9,991 nt of DNA, from NCBI GenBank assembly GCA_913056425.1, contig CAJXLR010000044.1, positions 1 through 9,991 on the forward strand, read 5' to 3'. Each line of letters starts with the position of its first letter. The stretch's first letter is position 1. The stretch is from an uncultured Bacteroidota bacterium. GTDB taxonomy: Bacteria; Bacteroidota; Bacteroidia; NS11-12g; UBA9320. Of this stretch, positions 6,148 through 9,991 are shown one piece after another. Both the position numbers and the translations under genes were made by a program. The notes below the pieces were generated by a model. The model saw only the letters and a program-made list of their open reading frames with translations. It was not told the DNA's origin and searched no databases.

Positions 6148-6879
6148 TTAGAAATGAGATACTTGTAGTCCTCCGTTGAACTTGGATTGGTCGAACATAT
6201 AAAGCGTTGCCGGCTTATGTGCTACACCTTGTTGTTTCTCATCGAGTGGCAATACAAATCCGGTCTTCAAAATTTTGCGTCGAAAATTTCGCTTATCCAA
6301 TTCGGTCTGTAATATTATTTCGTAAACCCGTTGAAGTTGGGCAAGCGTGAACTTTTCCGGAAGAAGTTTAAAAGCGATTGGTTGATGATAGAGTTTCTGT
6401 TGCACGTCGACTAATGCTTTGTTCAGAATTTCATTGTGATCAAAAACCAAACTTTTGACCTCATCCACTGGTACCCAAATGGCATTCTTTGCAAAAGCGC
6501 TCGGTGTTGGCTCATATTCATCAATTCGGATTAGCGAGAAATATGCGACTGTTATAACGCGCGCTTCAGGATGTGCCCTAACCGCTTTCAACCACTCAAT
6601 ATCTTGCTTCTTTGTAATCCGACCTGGATCGCCAAACGTATGAAATTGTTGAAGGTAAATGTCGCTGATACCGGTTAATTCCATCAAAACACGTTTCGCC
6701 GCTTGGTCTAGCGTCTCATCGTCGTATATAAGGTTTCCCGGTAATGCGAGAGACCCGTTGCTGCTTCCTGCCGGTTGCCGTTCTATCAGTAATACTTTTA
6801 TTTCATCATCATCAAATCCGAGTATGACATTATCAACCGATACGTTGGGATTGAGCTCGTGATTTGAAGTTTCGCGCAT
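6148..6879 (-). CDS. NrtR-like transcriptional regulator: degenerate Nudix domain plus winged helix
   Basis: From the ATG at 6879 the protein has 243 residues; an in-frame TTG at 6891 would add four. An N-terminal Nudix domain spans about 12-140 and a C-terminal winged helix about 175-212 (FTLAQLQRVYEIIL, then RNFRRKILKTGFV). Residues 47-71 align with the Nudix box: E55, R63, E67 and G70 are kept. The leading glycine is N49, and two of the catalytic glutamates are V64 and L68, so hydrolase activity is probably lost. This architecture is the NrtR family, whose Nudix domain senses a nucleotide or sugar ligand; Bacteroidota members include sugar-pathway regulators such as AraR. The gene is divergent from an amino-sugar kinase, with a palindrome in the kinase promoter. 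The likely role is local control of amino-sugar use. The effector is unknown. Confidence 0.82.
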   Translation of the reverse strand: MRETSNHELNPNVSVDNVILGFDDDEIKVLLIERQPAGSSNGSLALPGNLIYDDETLDQAAKRVLMELTGISDIYLQQFHTFGDPGRITKKQDIEWLKAVRAHPEARVITVAYFSLIRIDEYEPTPSAFAKNAIWVPVDEVKSLVFDHNEILNKALVDVQQKLYHQPIAFKLLPEKFTLAQLQRVYEIILQTELDKRNFRRKILKTGFVLPLDEKQQGVAHKPATLYMFDQSKFNGGLQVSHF

Positions 6880-6929
6880 TAAAGTGGTCAATTCTAAATT
6901 GGTTTGGTCAAATATCTATTCTAAAACGG

Positions 6930-6967
6930 AAACGAATTTATATTTTTCGATTCTTAATTTTTCGTTT
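6930..6967. promoter_or_regulatory. Long-spaced inverted repeat between regulator and kinase
   Basis: AAACGAA (6930-6936) and TTCGTTT (6961-6967) are perfect inverted copies 24 nt apart in a very AT-rich stretch. The similarity extends imperfectly outward (TTCTAAAACGG on the left against the reverse complement of CGTTTAGAAA on the right, with one gap). The arms fall where the -33 regions of the two divergent promoters would be. This could be a looping operator or a chance AT-rich repeat. Confidence 0.3.
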
Positions 6968-6995
6968 AGAAAGTGTAAATTGTACACTAAGTTTG
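6965..6995 (+). promoter_or_regulatory. Promoter of the N-acetylglucosamine kinase gene
   Basis: TAAGTTTG at 6988-6995 matches the Bacteroidota -7 consensus TAnnTTTG exactly. A TTTA at 6965-6968, 19 nt upstream, is one base from the -33 TTTG. The start site would be around 7000, leaving a leader of about 15 nt with GGAG at 7004-7007. Confidence 0.6.
6972..6988. promoter_or_regulatory. Candidate operator in the kinase promoter
   Basis: AGTGTA (6972-6977) and TACACT (6983-6988) are perfect inverted copies with a 5-nt centre, 17 bp overall. The site fills the -33/-7 spacer of the kinase promoter and shares its last base with the -7 box, the typical position of a repressor site. The divergent NrtR-like regulator is the most likely ligand (inference). 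Confidence 0.5.
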
Positions 6996-7014
6996 TAAAT
7001 TACGGAGATTTAAT

Positions 7015-7878
7015 ATGATTCTTGTAGCAGATAGTGGATCAACAAAGTGCGATTGGTTAATCGTAGATGAAAGCGAGCAGATAATTGCTAAAACCATGGG
7101 GTTTAACCCATTCTTCCACCCCACGGATTTGATTCAATCGGAAATTGAAAAAAGTGAGACCCTAATCAAATATGCACCTTCCATTAAAGAAGTGTATTAC
7201 TACGGTGCGGGGTGTTCAAGTCCTGAGCGCAACCTAATTGTAGAACGTGCTTTACGCAATATCTTCACAAATACAGATGAGCTTGTAGTGGATGAAGATA
7301 TGGTTGGTGCAGCGCTTGCAGTTTGTGGTGAAGAAGAAGGTATTGCTTGTATTCTAGGTACGGGATCAAACTCATGTTACTACGATGGCAACAAGACCCA
7401 CAGTGAAGTTCCTGCCCTCGGATATATTTTCGGTGATGAGGGAAGTGGATCGTACTTCGGTAAACAACTATTATCAAGCTATCTGTACAATCGGATGCCG
7501 GAAGACTTAGCTACGGAATTTGAATCGTTATACGACGTATCAAAGGAAACGGTTTTCACACATGTTTATCATAGGCCTCACGTTAATGTTTACCTGGCCT
7601 CTTTCATGCGGTTTGTATCTAAGCACGAAGACCACCCATACTTTGAAGACATGATTTACAAGGGTCTGCAGCACTTTACAGACATTCACATCAAGTGTTT
7701 TGCTAAACACCAAGAAGTAAAGGTGCATTTTGTGGGTTCCATTGCCTACTACTTCAGGGAACAACTTGAACGAGTATGTCGCGAGATGAGTGTCGAAATT
7801 GGGAACATCGTTAAGAAACCAATCTTCCCCCTAGCCGACTTCTATATGAACAAAGCGAAGTCGAGAGTTATTCAATAA
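7015..7878 (+). CDS. BadF/BadG-type N-acetylglucosamine kinase
   Basis: The protein has 287 residues, close to the usual length of the Bacteroidota members. It carries the ASKHA kinase landmarks: phosphate-1 loop ADSGSTKCDW at 5-14, a likely catalytic aspartate D95 in DEDMVGAA, phosphate-2 loop ILGTGSNS at 113-120, and GYIFGDEGSGSYFGK at 136-150. The last motif is typical of N-acetylglucosamine kinases. The expected reaction is ATP-dependent 6-phosphorylation of N-acetylglucosamine or a related amino sugar in the cytoplasm, feeding amino-sugar breakdown or cell-wall recycling. Exact substrate is inference. GGAG at 7004-7007 lies 7 nt before the ATG, an unusual feature for this window. The gene is divergent from the NrtR-like regulator. 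Confidence 0.85.
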   Translation: MILVADSGSTKCDWLIVDESEQIIAKTMGFNPFFHPTDLIQSEIEKSETLIKYAPSIKEVYYYGAGCSSPERNLIVERALRNIFTNTDELVVDEDMVGAALAVCGEEEGIACILGTGSNSCYYDGNKTHSEVPALGYIFGDEGSGSYFGKQLLSSYLYNRMPEDLATEFESLYDVSKETVFTHVYHRPHVNVYLASFMRFVSKHEDHPYFEDMIYKGLQHFTDIHIKCFAKHQEVKVHFVGSIAYYFREQLERVCREMSVEIGNIVKKPIFPLADFYMNKAKSRVIQ

Positions 7879-7898
7879 CAATTCGCGTTTTCAAGATT

Positions 7899-7906
7899 TA
7901 TCTTTG
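7899..7906 (+). promoter_or_regulatory. Possible -7 promoter box of the lipoprotein gene
   Basis: TATCTTTG is an exact TAnnTTTG match in the 32-nt gap between kinase and lipoprotein genes, ending 4 nt before the ATG at 7911. Transcription would start at or next to the ATG, giving a leaderless message. No clear -33 element is seen, so chance is possible. Confidence 0.35.
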
Positions 7907-7910
7907 ACCC

Positions 7911-8576
7911 ATGACTATCTGTCGATGGACAAAGCAATTAATTGGTGTTGGCATCATCGCTTTAACGCTCTCAGTATTTATAGCAAGTTGTAGCACCGCA
8001 AACGAAGATGATGAGCACGGTGCATTGTACGTCAACAATTTAGCAGAGTGCGATAAACTTGATCAGTACCATGTCAGTGATACGCTAGCGATGCAGCTAA
8101 ACAAGCTTGCACGAGCACAAGTATTAACGGAAGACTACATCAAGCTATTCAACAAGATCGATTCAACTCAAGGAGAAAATCGTGTGATTTTGAACTATGT
8201 GCTGGGAGACAGTCTTGACAGTGTCCAACTTAAACAATTGTTAGTGTGCTGCTACGCAGTGAAAGGGAGGCCACTGATCGTTTCAGAAGAGACAAGTTGG
8301 GGATATATTGATTTGAACCTCACCAATGGTTTGAATCTTAAACTAGATAGCCTTAAGGAAGAAGGTTTGTTGAACAACACTGAAGATGTTGTTCTAGATA
8401 ACAACTTTGATGTTTTAATGATAACACGACCAACCTCAGTGACCTTCATCAATTTTGGAACGGAGGAAGCCTATGTCAATACCCATTTTAAGACAGCCTG
8501 CAGTAACCTCTATCAGGATGGGAAGTTACTTCGAGGAGGTTTTATCATATTGAACAAAGAATCTATAAAAAAGTAA
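7911..8576 (+). CDS. Hypothetical lipoprotein
   Basis: The protein has 221 residues and I do not recognise its family. The N-terminus is a lipoprotein signal: basic start, hydrophobic stretch LIGVGIIALTLSVF, lipobox IASC with acylated cysteine C27. The acidic NEDDE at about 31-35 resembles the lipoprotein export signal that sends Bacteroidota lipoproteins to the cell surface, although the usual lysine or glutamine is absent. The mature part is rich in leucine, aspartate and asparagine, with a CC pair (VCCYAVKG) in the middle and another cysteine near the end. It has no repeats and no further membrane segment. It starts 32 nt after the kinase stop on the same strand. It could be co-transcribed with the kinase or use the -7 box in the gap. 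No function is proposed. Confidence 0.75.
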   Translation: MTICRWTKQLIGVGIIALTLSVFIASCSTANEDDEHGALYVNNLAECDKLDQYHVSDTLAMQLNKLARAQVLTEDYIKLFNKIDSTQGENRVILNYVLGDSLDSVQLKQLLVCCYAVKGRPLIVSEETSWGYIDLNLTNGLNLKLDSLKEEGLLNNTEDVVLDNNFDVLMITRPTSVTFINFGTEEAYVNTHFKTACSNLYQDGKLLRGGFIILNKESIKK

Positions 8577-8577
8577 A

Positions 8578-8603
8578 ACCTCGCTCCCTTTGGGAAACGA
8601 GGT
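8578..8603. terminator. Candidate terminator hairpin between convergent genes
   Basis: ACCTCG (8578-8583) and CGAGGT (8598-8603) form a perfect outer stem. TCCC (8585-8588) and GGGA (8592-8595) form an inner stem around a TTT loop. On the minus strand it is followed by TTTACTTTTTT, so it fits a terminator for the leftward repeat-protein gene. On the plus strand, directly after the lipoprotein stop, no T-run follows. It may serve both directions. Confidence 0.55.
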
Positions 8604-8610
8604 CATACAA

Positions 8611-8692
8611 TGAGCAAAATTGCTCAGCAATAGAAACCAAGTTCTTTATTGTCCTAAATGCATAATCAAAGCCCGGATGTTTCCACCCGGAC
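8611..8692. other. Series of smaller hairpins in the convergent spacer
   Basis: Three further inverted repeats follow: TGAGCAA/TTGCTCA (8611-8617 and 8620-8626); CAATA/TATTG (8628-8632 and 8647-8651, extended by a bulged GAAC/GTTC); and a CCGG/CCGG pair (8673-8676 and 8687-8690). The last, read leftward, is followed by TTTG and lies 28 nt past the repeat-protein stop. No gene is seen in this 143-nt spacer. Confidence 0.35.
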
Positions 8693-8719
8693 TCGAATTA
8701 CGATTTATAAACAGATCAA

Positions 8720-8946
8720 TTATTTAATCAATACTTTTTGAGCGTATGATCCCTTTGTAGTCTCAACATTTACAAAGTATACACCTGATACCCAAGTTGA
8801 CACGTCAACAGATGCTTGAGCAGCAGTCCCGTTTGAAAGAACTTTTCCATTCAAGTCTGTAATAGTGTAACCTAGTACTGAACCAGAATTCATTTCTAGA
8901 TCCAAGTTCAACGTGCTAGACGCTGGGTTTGGGTAGATGTTTAAGC
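8720..8946 (-). other. Type IX secretion C-terminal sorting domain
   Basis: The last ~75 residues hold the classic landmarks: LNIYPNPASSTLNL, then YTITDLNGKVLSNG, then VSTWVSGVYFVNV, and the ending QKVLIK. This is the type A sorting tail recognised and removed by the type IX system of Bacteroidota. Confidence 0.93.
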
Positions 8947-9991
8947 GATTGAAGTCAGACTCGCTTACGCTGCTATTTGCCTCTTTACTGAAGAACACAT
9001 TATCTACGTAGATTACGCTTGTTCCGGTAGGAGCTGATACAAGAATCATTTGAGCGATATGCTCTCTTGAAGTCATGCCTGTGAAATCGCTCAATGGAAT
9101 GTGGTAGTTCACCCACTCTTCTGTTTTTGGCGCACTAAAAACTAGTTCGTGCTCAGTGTCATCACCTCCACCGAATGCTGCATCCGCACCGAAATCGACC
9201 AACTTAATCTTGAACTCAGTAGAGTTAGGAGACCAAACATCTAAGTTGATGTGCTCCATGCCGCTTGCATCAATCAAGTTCGCAGTACCTGGCTCGATTC
9301 CTACGAAATTAAGGTCAGAGTATTTCTTTACGTCGTTACCGTCAACTTTTACATCTGTCAAAGTTCCCTCTGACCAAGAAGTTCTCCAAGTTTCAACCGT
9401 TACATCAGTATAAACACCGCTGAACATAGAGATTACATCTTCTTCTTTGTAGGTAGGATCTGCTGCTGCCATTGTTGGCTCAGCCAATTTTGCCTCTTTA
9501 CTGAAGAATACATTGTCTACGTAGATCACACTTGTTCCGGTAGGAGCAGATACAAAAATCATTTGGGCGATGTGCTCTCTTGAAGTCATTCCAGTGAAAT
9601 CGCTCAACGGAATGTGGTAGTTTACCCACTCTTCTGTTTTAGGAGCAGAGAAAACTAATTCGTGCTCAGTGTCGTCGCCACCTTGGAAAGCGCCATCAGC
9701 ACCGAAATCTACTAATTTGATTTTGAATTCGGTTGAGTTTGGTGACCAAATGTCCAAGTTGATGTGCTCCATGCCGCTTGCGTCAATCAAGTTGGCTGTA
9801 CCTGGCTCGATTCCAACGAAATTAAGGTCAGAGTATTTCTTTACATCGTTACCGTCCACTTTAACGTCTGTTAAAGTTCCCTGAGACCAAGTAGTTCTCC
9901 AAGTTTCAACAGTAACATCAGTATAAACACCGCTGAACATAGAGATTACATCTTCTTCTTTGTAGGTAGGATCTGCTGCTGCCATTGTTGG
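8720..9991 (-). CDS. Secreted repeat protein with type IX sorting domain (partial, N-terminus beyond right edge)
   Basis: The frame is open to the right edge; the ATG at 9985 is internal, since the two codons before it continue the repeat pattern. The 423 visible residues comprise two copies of a domain of about 165 residues at a period of 171 residues, then a linker and a C-terminal type IX secretion sorting domain. That domain runs from LNIYPNP to KVLIK. The repeats contain conserved tryptophans (ETWRT, DIWSPN, EEWVNYHIPLSDF) and end in VIYVDNVFF. This pattern resembles beta-sandwich, galactose-binding-like modules of secreted Bacteroidota glycanases. Carbohydrate binding is inference. A catalytic domain may lie upstream, outside the window. 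The protein is expected to cross the outer membrane and be anchored or released by the type IX machinery. Confidence 0.88.
   Translation of the reverse strand, partial: PTMAAADPTYKEEDVISMFSGVYTDVTVETWRTTWSQGTLTDVKVDGNDVKKYSDLNFVGIEPGTANLIDASGMEHINLDIWSPNSTEFKIKLVDFGADGAFQGGDDTEHELVFSAPKTEEWVNYHIPLSDFTGMTSREHIAQMIFVSAPTGTSVIYVDNVFFSKEAKLAEPTMAAADPTYKEEDVISMFSGVYTDVTVETWRTSWSEGTLTDVKVDGNDVKKYSDLNFVGIEPGTANLIDASGMEHINLDVWSPNSTEFKIKLVDFGADAAFGGGDDTEHELVFSAPKTEEWVNYHIPLSDFTGMTSREHIAQMILVSAPTGTSVIYVDNVFFSKEANSSVSESDFNRLNIYPNPASSTLNLDLEMNSGSVLGYTITDLNGKVLSNGTAAQASVDVSTWVSGVYFVNVETTKGSYAQKVLIK
8978..9472 (-). repeat. Repeat unit, second copy (C-terminal)
   Basis: This copy of 165 codons runs from MAAADPTYKEED to FFSKEA. 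It differs from the other copy at only six residues (T/S, Q/E, I/V, G/A, Q/G, F/L). After KEA the sequence diverges into the linker to the sorting domain. Confidence 0.95.
9491..9985 (-). repeat. Repeat unit, first visible copy
   Basis: This copy is joined to the next by the six-residue linker KLAEPT, giving a 513-bp period. The codons before it (PT, at 9991-9986) match the end of the same linker, so at least one more copy probably lies beyond the window. Confidence 0.95.

Noticed and set aside
6880..6891. TTG start for the NrtR-like regulator
   Set aside because: An ATG four codons downstream suits this family and needs no rare start. The TTG cannot be excluded.
9156..9884. Two similar plus-strand open frames within the repeat-protein gene
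   Set aside because: They resemble each other only because they lie antisense to the two near-identical repeat units. The minus-strand frame is clearly the coding one.

Overview
The window looks like a Bacteroidota chromosome, most likely class Flavobacteriia. The evidence is: a C-terminal type IX secretion sorting domain; a SusC-style TonB receptor with an N-terminal carboxypeptidase-like regulatory domain; a DUF6089-type outer-membrane barrel; promoter elements close to the Bacteroidota consensus TAnnTTTG; near-absence of Shine-Dalgarno sequences; and moderate-to-low GC. The exact genus cannot be read from the sequence.

Layout. (1) 1-1762, minus strand: a TetR-family regulator overlaps by 8 bp the start of a type-I-secretion-like ABC exporter that runs off the left edge. 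The upstream region carries a cluster of palindromic half-sites that is the obvious candidate operator. (2) 1763-2875: a divergent intergenic region with several hairpins and a T-run, then a DUF6089-like outer-membrane beta-barrel gene on the plus strand. (3) 3093-6141, minus strand: a promoter, a clear TPP (thiamine pyrophosphate) riboswitch, a hairpin abutting the start codon, a TonB-dependent receptor, and 31 nt further on a four-helix membrane protein of 141 residues. This reads as a thiamine-repressed vitamin uptake operon. (4) 6148-7878: a NrtR-like regulator (degenerate Nudix domain plus winged helix) divergent from a BadF/BadG-type N-acetylglucosamine kinase. A palindrome lies between the -33 and -7 positions of the kinase promoter. 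(5) 7911-8576: an unrecognised lipoprotein, possibly transcribed without a leader. (6) 8577-8719: a hairpin-rich convergent spacer. (7) 8720-9991, minus strand: the C-terminal part of a secreted repeat protein with at least two nearly identical 171-residue units and a type IX sorting domain.

How the parts work together. The TPP riboswitch, receptor and small membrane protein form one nutrient-responsive unit. The NrtR-like regulator and the amino-sugar kinase probably form a second, sugar-responsive one. The TetR and exporter form a third, efflux-type unit. I see no insertion sequence, CRISPR array, tRNA, rRNA or phage gene. The most interesting items are the readable switching mechanism of the riboswitch and the uncharacterised membrane protein placed under its control.
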